Shown here: piece after piece, positions 1-7,338 of the stretch
Layout: the number at the start of each line of letters is the position of its first letter
Numbering within the stretch: position 1 is the stretch's first letter
Assembly: GCA_964391805.1 (NCBI GenBank)
Contig: CAYMNK010000015.1
Span: 1-35,095, forward strand
Reading direction: 5' to 3'
DNA: 35,095 nt
Origin: RUG14300 sp964391805
Lineage (GTDB): Bacteria; Bacillota; Clostridia; Christensenellales; CAG-1252
The notes under the pieces: model-generated
Seen by the model: only the letters and a program-made list of their open reading frames with translations
Told to the model about the DNA's origin: nothing
Database searches by the model: none
Position numbers and translations under genes: made by a program

Positions 1-54
1 ACTCCCGACCTCATGGTCCCAAACCACGCGCGCTACCAACTGCGCTACACCCCG
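1..54 (-). tRNA. tRNA-Pro (anticodon TGG), 3' end cut off by window edge
   Basis: Read on the minus strand from base 54, the sequence folds as a tRNA. The acceptor 5' strand is CGGGGTG, the D-arm is GCGC-AGTTGGTA-GCGC, and the anticodon arm is CGTGG-TTTGGGA-CCATG, whose seven-base loop puts TGG at positions 34-36 (proline). The variable region and the start of the T-arm (GGGAG) follow, then the window ends, so the T-loop, acceptor 3' strand and any CCA are not visible. It lies about 125 bases downstream of the exonuclease gene and has its own promoter. More tRNA genes may follow outside the window. Confidence 0.93.
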
Positions 55-83
55 AAGGGAATCTTTTTGAATTGCACGATAAG

Positions 84-112
84 ATAATACACTATTATTG
101 AAAAGTTGTCAA
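84..112 (-). promoter_or_regulatory. Sigma-A type promoter for tRNA-Pro
   Basis: On the minus strand a perfect -35 box TTGACA (107-112) is followed by a 17-base spacer and TATTAT (84-89). Transcription would start near base 77, about 23 bases before the mature tRNA 5' end. Bases 113-178, between this promoter and the exonuclease stop codon, are very AT-rich with AAAATATTTT palindromes. They may act as a weak terminator, but no clear GC stem is visible. Confidence 0.8.
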
Positions 113-178
113 CAAATTTTTGATACTTTTTTCAAAATATTTTTAAAATATTTTTTATTATTATATGTATTACATTTG

Positions 179-1198
179 TTATGACAATTCTTTTGTTACT
201 TTTAGTAAGCATACCCCCTTACATTGAGCTTTTGTTTCGTCAACTGCAGAATATGCTCTGATAAGAAATTCCAATTCGCTTTCACTCTTAGCACCTATAA
301 TGTTTTTATTAACATGTTGATATAACGCTAATAACGATTCGTGTTTGGACATTTCTAAAATCTTAACCTTCATAGCATCCTTTTTTGCACTGCGCTTGAG
401 GATAAAGATCTCATCTCCGTTGTTAATCCTTTTCATCTTAGAGTTATAGGCACAAAATGTATATTCACCGTTACCTTGTTTGATAAGTTCGAAGGATCTC
501 GCATCAACGACAAGATATTGCGCATTGGTTTCCTTAATCTCCGCTTTTATCTCTTTAAGCTTAGTTTTAGACTCCTCTTTGTGCATTTTACGTAATTCAT
601 CGAGATGATTACATTGCATATGCTCAAAAATATAATCGTGATTATGTCCGCGCTTGATACCTAAAACTTTTTCTAATTCGGGATAAGATACACCCATTGT
701 GTGACAGCATTTCTTAAGAAGTGCAAGAGCCATTTCGGCATCATCGTCGGCTTTATGGTGGTTAAAAGTCAAATTGAGGTCTTCTACCGCTTTATCAAGC
801 CCGATTCCTGTCATTACGTCGTAAACGGCAGAATAAATCATCTGGGTGCAAATATATTTAAAATTAAAAGGCGGTAATTTGGCACGTTTACAAGCCTCAT
901 TCAGCATAAACATATCGTTATTCGCAGAATGCGCCATAATAACGGTATCCCCTGCAAATAAATCCAAAAGCTTAGGATAAACCTCTCTCAAATCGGGTGC
1001 TTTTGCCACATCTTCGGGAGTTACCGAAAACTTGATAGGTTTCCTAAAATTGGTGTTAAATTTACAGTGAGGATTAACCAATATATCCTCTTTATATATT
1101 ATATTAAATTGATCGTCGGCAAGCACTACACCGATAGAAAATACACTACCTTTGATATACTTATTACATGCTTCTAAATCAATAGATAAAAACCTCAT
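179..1198 (-). CDS. DEDDh-type 3'-5' exonuclease (DnaQ/epsilon-like)
   Basis: A 339-residue protein whose first ~170 residues form an RNase H-fold exonuclease domain. Exo I is D7 and E9 (SIDLEAC), Exo II is around D95 (AHSANNDMF), and Exo III is HHKADDDAE (H147/H148 with D152/D153), giving the DEDDh set that coordinates two metal ions. Such proteins remove nucleotides from DNA or RNA 3' ends in proofreading, repair or RNA turnover; which applies here cannot be told. Residues 170-339 are lysine-rich with no domain I recognise, although KTKLKEIKAEIKE looks helical. The ATG at 1198 has AAGGA six to eight bases upstream. The gene begins only about 25 bases after a strong terminator and has no obvious promoter of its own, so it may depend on read-through from the S1 gene. 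Confidence 0.85.
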   Translation of the reverse strand: MRFLSIDLEACNKYIKGSVFSIGVVLADDQFNIIYKEDILVNPHCKFNTNFRKPIKFSVTPEDVAKAPDLREVYPKLLDLFAGDTVIMAHSANNDMFMLNEACKRAKLPPFNFKYICTQMIYSAVYDVMTGIGLDKAVEDLNLTFNHHKADDDAEMALALLKKCCHTMGVSYPELEKVLGIKRGHNHDYIFEHMQCNHLDELRKMHKEESKTKLKEIKAEIKETNAQYLVVDARSFELIKQGNGEYTFCAYNSKMKRINNGDEIFILKRSAKKDAMKVKILEMSKHESLLALYQHVNKNIIGAKSESELEFLIRAYSAVDETKAQCKGVCLLKVTKELS

Positions 1199-1222
1199 TA
1201 CTATTCCTTTTGCTAATTACAA

Positions 1223-1258
1223 ATTAAAAAATAAGGTTCTCCGTTAGTGGAGAACCTT
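1223..1258 (-). terminator. Rho-independent terminator after the S1 gene
   Basis: A perfect 10-bp stem (AAGGTTCTCC at 1233-1242 with GGAGAACCTT at 1249-1258) has a six-base loop. On the minus strand it is followed by ATTTTTTAAT. It lies 17 bases past the S1 stop codon. Confidence 0.92.
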
Positions 1259-1275
1259 GATTACTTGACTATAAA

Positions 1276-2799
1276 CTATTTATTATCGTCTCCGTCTTTC
1301 TTATCATTGAATAAGTTGTTCAAAATACTCGAGAAAACGGGGTTGCTTGCAGCGGGTGCGCTACCGAAGGTTTCATAGTTATCCTTCTCTTCTTGTGATT
1401 CGTAAGAATCGTCCATTCTCTTGGATTTCTTCTCGCCGAGATTTTTCTCTTGTCTGGGTCTATAAGAATGCTCGGATCTCTCACTTCTGGGTTGAGGATT
1501 AGGATTAGGAAGTAAATCCTTAATGCTTAAGCCGATACCACCCTCTCTGAAGGAGATAACCTTAGCCTCGATTTCTTGACCGACTGATAATACAGAACTA
1601 ACATCCTCTACTCTATCATAGCTGATATTGCTCTTATAAACTAAGCCGTCAACACCGGGCTCTAAGGATACGAAAGCACCGAAGTTTACAATAGATTGAA
1701 CTGTTCCCTTAACGATGGTACCGATAGGATACTTCTCTTTAGCAAGCTCGGAAGGCTTCTTTTGAAGTGTCTTATAGCTCAAGGTTACTTCGTACTTTTC
1801 TACGTTAACCTTAGTGATAAGGAACTCGTACTCTTTATTGATTTCAAATACAGATTGAGGTTCTGTATCGCGAATCCAACTGATTTCGCCGATAGGACAT
1901 AAAGCTCTAAATCCATATACGTCTACGAATACACCGAAGCTTACGAACTTCTTAACCTTACCGGGAACGATGAGGTTGGGTTGTAAACGGTCGGAATTAG
2001 CGTTAAAGATATCAATTCTTTCTTGCTTTTCACGAGCAATCTTTTCTTCTCTATCTTTCTTACGTTGTTCAGCTTCTCTCTTACGATTATCATAGATAAC
2101 ATCCTTGATACTTGCAACGATACGCTTACTATGTCTCTTTTGATCGCTTTCTTTATCGGCAAGTTTACGAACTACAACTTTCTTACCAACATACTCTTGA
2201 AGTTTTTCATCAGAGATGGGTTCAGCATCTTTCTTTCTCAAAGCAACGTGTGACTTCGGGATGAAGATTTGGTAGTCGCCCTTAGAAGCGGTCAAACCGC
2301 CCTTATTAACACCATTGATTTCTACTTCGAAATCGCCGGCAAGCATTTCTCTTTCAGCTTGTTCTTTAGCAGCCTTAGCAGCAATCTTTTCATCAACATT
2401 CTTCTTGCTTAAAGCTAAGTACTCTTTGTTTGACTTATTCTCGATAAGTTCAGCCTTAAATGTATCTCCAACACTGAGCGTAGAAACGTCGCATCCGAGA
2501 TCTTCCAAAGCTATAAAACCGTCTTTCTTTTGTCCGCAGGAAACTATAACGCCTTCATCCTTAATTTCGGATACAGTACAGTCCAAGCGTTTACCAACGC
2601 GAATCTCAACCATTTTAGCAAGAGCCTCTTCCATCAAGGAACGAGCGGACTTAACTTCTTCGGGTTTAGCCTCAACGTTAGCTTCTTCGGCTACAACTTC
2701 AGCATTCACTGCTTCGTTTTCGGTTGCTTCTGCAACTTCTTCAATTGTTTCAACGTTTTCGTTGACGTTTTCTACATCGTGCATTTCTTCGATCATCAT
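1276..2799 (-). CDS. rpsA: S1 RNA-binding domain protein, ribosomal protein S1 homologue
   Basis: A 507-residue protein with about four S1/OB-fold repeats: residues ~66-133, ~155-232 (diverged), ~274-345 (GKVKKFVSFGVFVDV) and ~357-428 (GTVQSIVNFGAFVSL, ending in GLSIKDL). The last two are the most canonical. The N-terminal ~50 residues are a Glu-rich acidic extension, residues ~235-262 are a charged helix, and the tail after 430 is low-complexity and charged. Bacillota S1 proteins have about four repeats, against six in E. coli; they bind mRNA near the 30S platform. Clostridia commonly place this gene next to, or fused to, ispH, which is the upstream neighbour here. A GGAGGT sits 12 bases before the first ATG, which is rather far, and no better-spaced start is seen. 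It has its own promoter and terminator. Confidence 0.88.
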   Translation of the reverse strand: MMIEEMHDVENVNENVETIEEVAEATENEAVNAEVVAEEANVEAKPEEVKSARSLMEEALAKMVEIRVGKRLDCTVSEIKDEGVIVSCGQKKDGFIALEDLGCDVSTLSVGDTFKAELIENKSNKEYLALSKKNVDEKIAAKAAKEQAEREMLAGDFEVEINGVNKGGLTASKGDYQIFIPKSHVALRKKDAEPISDEKLQEYVGKKVVVRKLADKESDQKRHSKRIVASIKDVIYDNRKREAEQRKKDREEKIAREKQERIDIFNANSDRLQPNLIVPGKVKKFVSFGVFVDVYGFRALCPIGEISWIRDTEPQSVFEINKEYEFLITKVNVEKYEVTLSYKTLQKKPSELAKEKYPIGTIVKGTVQSIVNFGAFVSLEPGVDGLVYKSNISYDRVEDVSSVLSVGQEIEAKVISFREGGIGLSIKDLLPNPNPQPRSERSEHSYRPRQEKNLGEKKSKRMDDSYESQEEKDNYETFGSAPAASNPVFSSILNNLFNDKKDGDDNK

Positions 2800-2899
2800 A
2801 ATTATTGTTTAACCTCCACAATCAGATAAACGACCCACCTGAGTCTTTTATATCTGTCAAAAAATCATAGATTAGCCTTTTTTAACCTAATCCGCATCA

Positions 2900-2929
2900 A
2901 GTATAACAAATTTCAATAAATTTTGGCAA
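2900..2929 (-). promoter_or_regulatory. Promoter for the S1 gene
   Basis: On the minus strand TTGCCA (2924-2929), an 18-base spacer and TATACT (2900-2905) give a good sigma-A match. Transcription would start near 2893, leaving a leader of about 93 bases. The rest of the gap (2930-3035) is AT-rich with no further element I can support. Confidence 0.6.
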
Positions 2930-3035
2930 CTGTTTTATGCGTATTTTTTTCAAATATATCAAATTTTTTTATTATAATAGTATTTTTTATGAAATAACCG
3001 ATATTTTTCGACATAAAATATGAAAATTTAACAAA

Positions 3036-3854
3036 CTACATTAAATTTAATTTTTCCACCACTTCATCAATAATTTCTTTAGGAACCGATGCTCCCGCTG
3101 TAACTCCGACACACTTATCGGTAAGCACTGGTAGTTCTTGAGCGTTTTCAACAAAAATCGTATTAGGATTTTCATTTAGGCACTCTTTAAATAAAGTATT
3201 GCAGTTGGCGCTTGTTCTATCGCCCAACACAATCATTTTATCCACATCTCGAGCAATGCTTTTACCTTCGTCGATTCTTGCATTGACACTCGGACAAAGG
3301 GTAACGTTAATATCCACTCTATCCAAGAATAAACGAATAGCCGTATTTATGTAGTCGCCTGCAATTTCGGGGGAAAGTGTTGTTTGAAAAACAAGGGTAT
3401 ACCTATCCTCGTTTTCTTTTGCAAGTTCAACGAGCTTATCGATATCAACCGAGGTCGGGGACAAAATCTCTACACGACTTTTAGCATAAGAAATGGCGTT
3501 TTTCACCTCGACATGGTTAGCGTCACCAACCAATAAGAGTGTCCCTTTGGCGTTTGCACATACGTTAAACAATCTTTCTACTTTAGGACACGTTGCATCC
3601 AAAACATTTTTAGAGTCTATCTCGGAATACATAGAAAAAGGAATTCCGTGTGCGGACACGACATAGTCGTCGAATTCTTCAATCGGTGTATCCGAAAACG
3701 AAATCCCTTGTTTTTTGAGCGATTCTATCGCTTTTTTATTGTGAATAAGACTGCCCAACACGAGTCGAGCACCCGAGTTACCCTCTGTTGCTATTTTTAC
3801 CGCTCTTTTGACGCCTCCGCAAAAACCTGCAGTACGGGCAACTACGATCTTCAT
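3036..3854 (-). CDS. ispH: 4-hydroxy-3-methylbut-2-enyl diphosphate reductase
   Basis: IspH (LytB) performs the last step of the MEP isoprenoid pathway, converting HMBPP to IPP and DMAPP with a [4Fe-4S] cluster. The 272-residue protein has the normal length of the core enzyme. Visible cluster ligands are C12 (TAGFCGGV), C89 (DATCPKV) and C187 (TLCPSV). Substrate-pocket residues are H38, H69 (SAHG), H114 (GDANHVEV), T159/T160 (QTTLS), a diverged S-x-N at 215-217 and S256 (TAGASVP). Its ATG shares one base with the plsC stop (TAATG), implying coupled translation. It ends a run of flavoprotein-cmk-plsC-ispH and is followed by the separately promoted S1 gene, whereas some clostridia fuse these two into one polypeptide. 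Confidence 0.96.
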   Translation of the reverse strand: MKIVVARTAGFCGGVKRAVKIATEGNSGARLVLGSLIHNKKAIESLKKQGISFSDTPIEEFDDYVVSAHGIPFSMYSEIDSKNVLDATCPKVERLFNVCANAKGTLLLVGDANHVEVKNAISYAKSRVEILSPTSVDIDKLVELAKENEDRYTLVFQTTLSPEIAGDYINTAIRLFLDRVDINVTLCPSVNARIDEGKSIARDVDKMIVLGDRTSANCNTLFKECLNENPNTIFVENAQELPVLTDKCVGVTAGASVPKEIIDEVVEKLNLM

Positions 3855-4480
3855 TACTTTTTCTTCTTCTTTTTATTCTCTACAATATCTTCCAATTCCA
3901 GTTTCAAAGCGGACATTTTTTCGTAGAGATATTCGGTAGCCTTTTCCCTCGCTTCGTGCGAAGGTAAATCCTTAAACTCTCCGAGTTCGATAGGATCACC
4001 GACAAGCATATAATTCTTTTTAAAAGCCTCGAGATGACGATAATATACGACAGGGATAATAGGCGCATCGCTCTTCATCGCAAAAGATGCCGTTCCGCTC
4101 TGAAAAGGCAACAATTCGGTATTACTCAGTTTGTTACGAGTACCTTCGGGGAAGATGATAAGTTGTTTACCTTCACGCAAAACACCTAAAATTCTCTTAT
4201 ACGCGGAAATGTCGCTCTCTCCTCTTCTTACAGATATAGCACCACACTTGGACAAAAACCAAGCCGAAATTTTACTGTCAAAAAGTTCCTCTTTGGCTAC
4301 ACAGCGACATTCACCCCAAATCAATTTGGAAGCCAAAACGACTGCGTCCATACTCGAGAAGTGGTTTACGCATACGATTGATTTACCGTCAAAATATTTT
4401 TCTTTACCGTAAACTTTGGTAGGAAAAATTAATTTAAAAGGCAAATATGTTACAACCTTTATAAAATTAAAAAAACTCAT
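3854..4480 (-). CDS. plsC: 1-acyl-sn-glycerol-3-phosphate acyltransferase
   Basis: A 208-residue PlsC-family acyltransferase that adds the second acyl chain to lysophosphatidic acid, making phosphatidic acid at the membrane. The catalytic H-x4-D motif is NHFSSMD (H40, D45). The substrate-binding block is PEGTR (111-115) and a later VPIIPVVY-like strand segment (APIIPVVYY) is present. The hydrophobic N-terminus (residues ~4-20) would dip into the membrane. The C-terminus ends in a run of lysines. It lies four bases after cmk and overlaps ispH by one base. PlsX, encoded further upstream, feeds the same phospholipid pathway; no plsY is seen in the window. Confidence 0.93.
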   Translation of the reverse strand: MSFFNFIKVVTYLPFKLIFPTKVYGKEKYFDGKSIVCVNHFSSMDAVVLASKLIWGECRCVAKEELFDSKISAWFLSKCGAISVRRGESDISAYKRILGVLREGKQLIIFPEGTRNKLSNTELLPFQSGTASFAMKSDAPIIPVVYYRHLEAFKKNYMLVGDPIELGEFKDLPSHEAREKATEYLYEKMSALKLELEDIVENKKKKKK

Positions 4481-4483
4481 TTT

Positions 4484-5143
4484 TTACTCCGTTACAAGTT
4501 TGCTGATAATGTAATCGACAACCTCATCTACTGTCATATCGGTGCTGTCGATATAGATGCTATCCGCCGTTTGAGTCAATGGCGAATTGGCACGGTGGGA
4601 ATCGTTAAAATCTCTGTCCTCAACATCTTTGAGGATCCTATCGAACTGTACCTCTTGGCCCTTTTCGATTAACTCGTCAAATCTGCGCTTTGCTCGCGTT
4701 TTAGACGATGCAGTCAAAAAGAATTTATTCTTCGAATCAGGTAAAACCTTGGTAGTAATATCGCGACCGTCCAAAACGATGGGATTGACCTCGGCAATTT
4801 GTTGTTGTTTACGCACAAGTATTTCTCTTACAAGAGCGACCTTGGAAATATCGCTCGATGCTTTAGATATCCTATGCTCGCGAATAAACGGCGTTACATC
4901 CCTTCCGTCGATATATACACATTGATTACCTTCGTTGTAAATTACATCAATAGAAGTATTATGCATCATATCTACTACCGCACTTTCATCGGTTGGATTG
5001 ATATTATTATTCAATGCCTTCCACGCTATAGCACGATACATTGCACCCGTATCGAGATAGTAAATATTAAGTTTTTTAGCCAATCTCTTGGCTATGGTGC
5101 TTTTGCCCGCACTACTCGGTCCGTCAATCGCAATATTTAACAT
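4484..5143 (-). CDS. cmk: Cytidylate kinase
   Basis: CMP/dCMP kinase, a 219-residue P-loop NMP kinase that makes CDP and dCDP. The Walker A is GPSSAGKST (8-16), followed by the NMP-binding region YYLDTGAMYRA (YLDTG is the family hallmark). LDGRDITTKVLP (GRDI) and the lid segment with RAKRRFDEL and RDFNDSHRANSPL are also present. The start has AAAGGAG at good spacing inside the end of the flavoprotein gene, two bases away. cmk next to plsC, ispH and an S1 gene is a recurring clostridial arrangement. Confidence 0.96.
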   Translation of the reverse strand: MLNIAIDGPSSAGKSTIAKRLAKKLNIYYLDTGAMYRAIAWKALNNNINPTDESAVVDMMHNTSIDVIYNEGNQCVYIDGRDVTPFIREHRISKASSDISKVALVREILVRKQQQIAEVNPIVLDGRDITTKVLPDSKNKFFLTASSKTRAKRRFDELIEKGQEVQFDRILKDVEDRDFNDSHRANSPLTQTADSIYIDSTDMTVDEVVDYIISKLVTE

Positions 5144-5145
5144 AA

Positions 5146-6372
5146 TTACTCCTTTGTAACTTTAGTTGTCGAGCCGTACATTCCGGCTATGTAACCTGTG
5201 GAAAATGCCGTTTGAAGATTAAAACCTCCGGTAAAACAATCCACATCAATAACTTCTCCTGCAAAATATAATCCTTCGACCAATCTACTCTCCATAGTCT
5301 TGGGATTGATTTCCTTAACCGAAACACCGCCCGACGTTACGATAGCCTCATCAATAGGATACAGCCCTTGTAGGTCAAAGGTCAAGTGTTTAACGGTAAA
5401 CAATAATTTATTTCTTTCTTCCTTAGTCACCGAGTTGACCTGTTTATTGCCGTCAACATCGCTTTGAGATAATACATAAGGTATGAGTGCCTTAGGCATT
5501 AATAAGGATAAAGTATTATATAAAGTTTTATTTTTATTATCCGCAAAATCTCTAAGAAGTCTATCGTTTAACTTCTTATCGTCCAATGCGGGCTTTAAAT
5601 CGATTTCTAAGTCGAGAGTGGCAAAATCCATTCTATTGACCAAACTCGAAAGTGTCAAAATTACAGGACCGCTTACTCCCTCATGGGTGAAAAGCATTTC
5701 ACCGAATTGGGTCGCAATTCTTTTACCTTTATCGACAACAGTTGCTTGAATATTCCTAAGCGACAAGCCCGCAAGCGGTTTCGTATTCGACGCATATAAC
5801 GCCGAAAGAGCCGAAACGGGTTCAACAACGGTGTGTCCGAAACGCTTTGCAAAACGATACCCGTCTCCTGTGGAACCGGTGGTAGGATAACTTTTACCAC
5901 CCGAACAAATAACCACTTTATCATCAACAAATATCCCATTATCGGTGCGTATTTCGAATTTGTCGTCCTTTTTAGTAATATCGGTAACCGATGTCGAAAA
6001 AACGAATCGTACACCGTTATTCAAGCACGTTCTATATAGACAAGCAGTAACGTCGCTCGCCTTGTCACTAATGGGAAACACCCTATTACCGCGTTCGACT
6101 TTAACCTGCAAGCCTAAAGCGTCGAACAGTTCGATAAGATCGTTCGGAGAAAAGGTACGAACCGCTCCATATAAAAATTTTGGATTAGTGGGTACGTTGG
6201 CAAAAAATTCATTGACTTCGCATGCATTGGTAACATTACAGCGCCCCTTACCGGTAATATAGATTTTTTTACCGGGTTTTTCGTTGCGTTCTATAACGGT
6301 TACATTCGCTCCGTTCGAAGATGCTTTATATGCACACATCAAGCCTGACGCACCCGCTCCGATTACTATCAT
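5146..6372 (-). CDS. NAD(P)/FAD-dependent oxidoreductase, YhiN/HI0933 family
   Basis: A 408-residue flavoprotein of the family often annotated BaiN or 'aminoacetone oxidase family'. The N-terminus carries a Rossmann FAD-binding motif (IGAGASGLMCAYKA, GxGxxG at 4-9) and an acidic ribose-binding residue (VIERN). The family signature KKIYITGKGRCNVTN follows. CSGGKSYPTTGSTGDGYR near residue 155 and the C-terminal LYFAGEVIDVDCFTGGFNLQ, with an FAD-contacting GE.ID.D...GGYN-type motif, are typical. The physiological substrate of most members is unknown, so I assign only the family. A 69-base gap separates it from ftsY, with AAGGAG before its ATG; it precedes cmk by two bases. Confidence 0.88.
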   Translation of the reverse strand: MIVIGAGASGLMCAYKASSNGANVTVIERNEKPGKKIYITGKGRCNVTNACEVNEFFANVPTNPKFLYGAVRTFSPNDLIELFDALGLQVKVERGNRVFPISDKASDVTACLYRTCLNNGVRFVFSTSVTDITKKDDKFEIRTDNGIFVDDKVVICSGGKSYPTTGSTGDGYRFAKRFGHTVVEPVSALSALYASNTKPLAGLSLRNIQATVVDKGKRIATQFGEMLFTHEGVSGPVILTLSSLVNRMDFATLDLEIDLKPALDDKKLNDRLLRDFADNKNKTLYNTLSLLMPKALIPYVLSQSDVDGNKQVNSVTKEERNKLLFTVKHLTFDLQGLYPIDEAIVTSGGVSVKEINPKTMESRLVEGLYFAGEVIDVDCFTGGFNLQTAFSTGYIAGMYGSTTKVTKE

Positions 6373-6441
6373 TCAATTCTCCTTATTTACCCAAAAGCGT
6401 ACACAAAACAGTTCCGCAAGTGTAAGGGTTGTTTTAATAGA

Positions 6442-7338
6442 TTATTCGAAAATTCCTTTGACAAAATCGTCGGCATCGAAGGGCAATAAGTCCTCTTTTT
6501 GCTCTCCTACTCCCACGTATAAAACGGGAATTTCCTTTTCAGCACAAATTGCCACCACTATTCCACCCTTAGAGGTTCCGTCAAGTTTGGTGAGAATAAT
6601 GCCGTCGATATCAACGAACTCATCGAAAATATCCACCTGATTGACCGCATTTTGCCCGGTAGAAGCGTCAAGAACAATAAAAGTTCTAAAGTCGGCTTCC
6701 GGGTAGTTACGCTCCACAACACGGTTTATTTTAGCCAATTCGTCCATAAGGTTTTTCTTAACGTGGAGTCTACCTGCCGTATCGATCAAAAGCACATCGG
6801 TACCCTTAGCCTTTGCGCTCATAATGGCATCGTAAACCACCGCCGCGGCATCTGCACCTTCTTCGTGACGTATTACTCTTACCTTACTGCGGTCGCCCCA
6901 TTCTTGAAGCTGTTCGCCCGCTGCCGCTCTAAATGTGTCGGCACCAGCCAACACGACCGATTTACCCTGTTTGGTAAAATAGTTGGCAAGTTTACCGATT
7001 GCAGTGGTTTTACCAACTCCGTTTACACCTGCTACGAGAATGCATAAAGGATACTTATACGGTTCTATTTCAAAATCAATTTTATCTTTTATAAGTTGTA
7101 TAAACTCGCTTTTAGCTTGTTCGGGAGTAGTTAGTCGCTTTTGATAAGCGACTTCCCTTAACTCGTCGATCAACTCGCAAGAGGCAACTGCGCCTATATC
7201 GGCAGTCAAAAGAACCTCTTCGAGATTGTCGTAAAATTCGTCATCGAGTGCCTTGCCTTTGAAAGCCTCGTACAACTTTTTAGATATGTTTTCTTTAGTT
7301 TTTCTAAGTCCCTCGGCAATTTTGGAGAAAAATCCCAT
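6442..7338 (-). CDS. ftsY: Signal recognition particle receptor FtsY
   Basis: The SRP receptor GTPase, which docks ribosome-nascent chain complexes at the membrane. The 298-residue protein is essentially a bare NG domain without the long acidic A-domain of E. coli, usual for Gram-positive bacteria. GTPase motifs are G1 GVNGVGKTT (104-112), DTFRAAA (134-140), DTAGR (186-190), TKLDG (250-254) and GEQKEDL (278-284). The N-terminal helix MGFFSKIAEGLRKTKE is amphipathic and probably binds membrane. It shares one base with the smc stop (TAATG), the classic smc-ftsY pair. Confidence 0.97.
   Translation of the reverse strand: MGFFSKIAEGLRKTKENISKKLYEAFKGKALDDEFYDNLEEVLLTADIGAVASCELIDELREVAYQKRLTTPEQAKSEFIQLIKDKIDFEIEPYKYPLCILVAGVNGVGKTTAIGKLANYFTKQGKSVVLAGADTFRAAAGEQLQEWGDRSKVRVIRHEEGADAAAVVYDAIMSAKAKGTDVLLIDTAGRLHVKKNLMDELAKINRVVERNYPEADFRTFIVLDASTGQNAVNQVDIFDEFVDIDGIILTKLDGTSKGGIVVAICAEKEIPVLYVGVGEQKEDLLPFDADDFVKGIFE

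Noticed and set aside
1..112. The tRNA-Pro as attachment site for the accessory island
   Set aside because: The integrase is more than 28 kb away with housekeeping genes between, and no copy of the tRNA 3' end is visible because it lies outside the window.
2315..2812. A 165-codon plus-strand frame antisense to the S1 gene
   Set aside because: It mirrors the Glu/Ala-rich codons of the S1 N-terminus, giving a Ser/Leu-rich low-complexity product with no motif and no ribosome-binding site.
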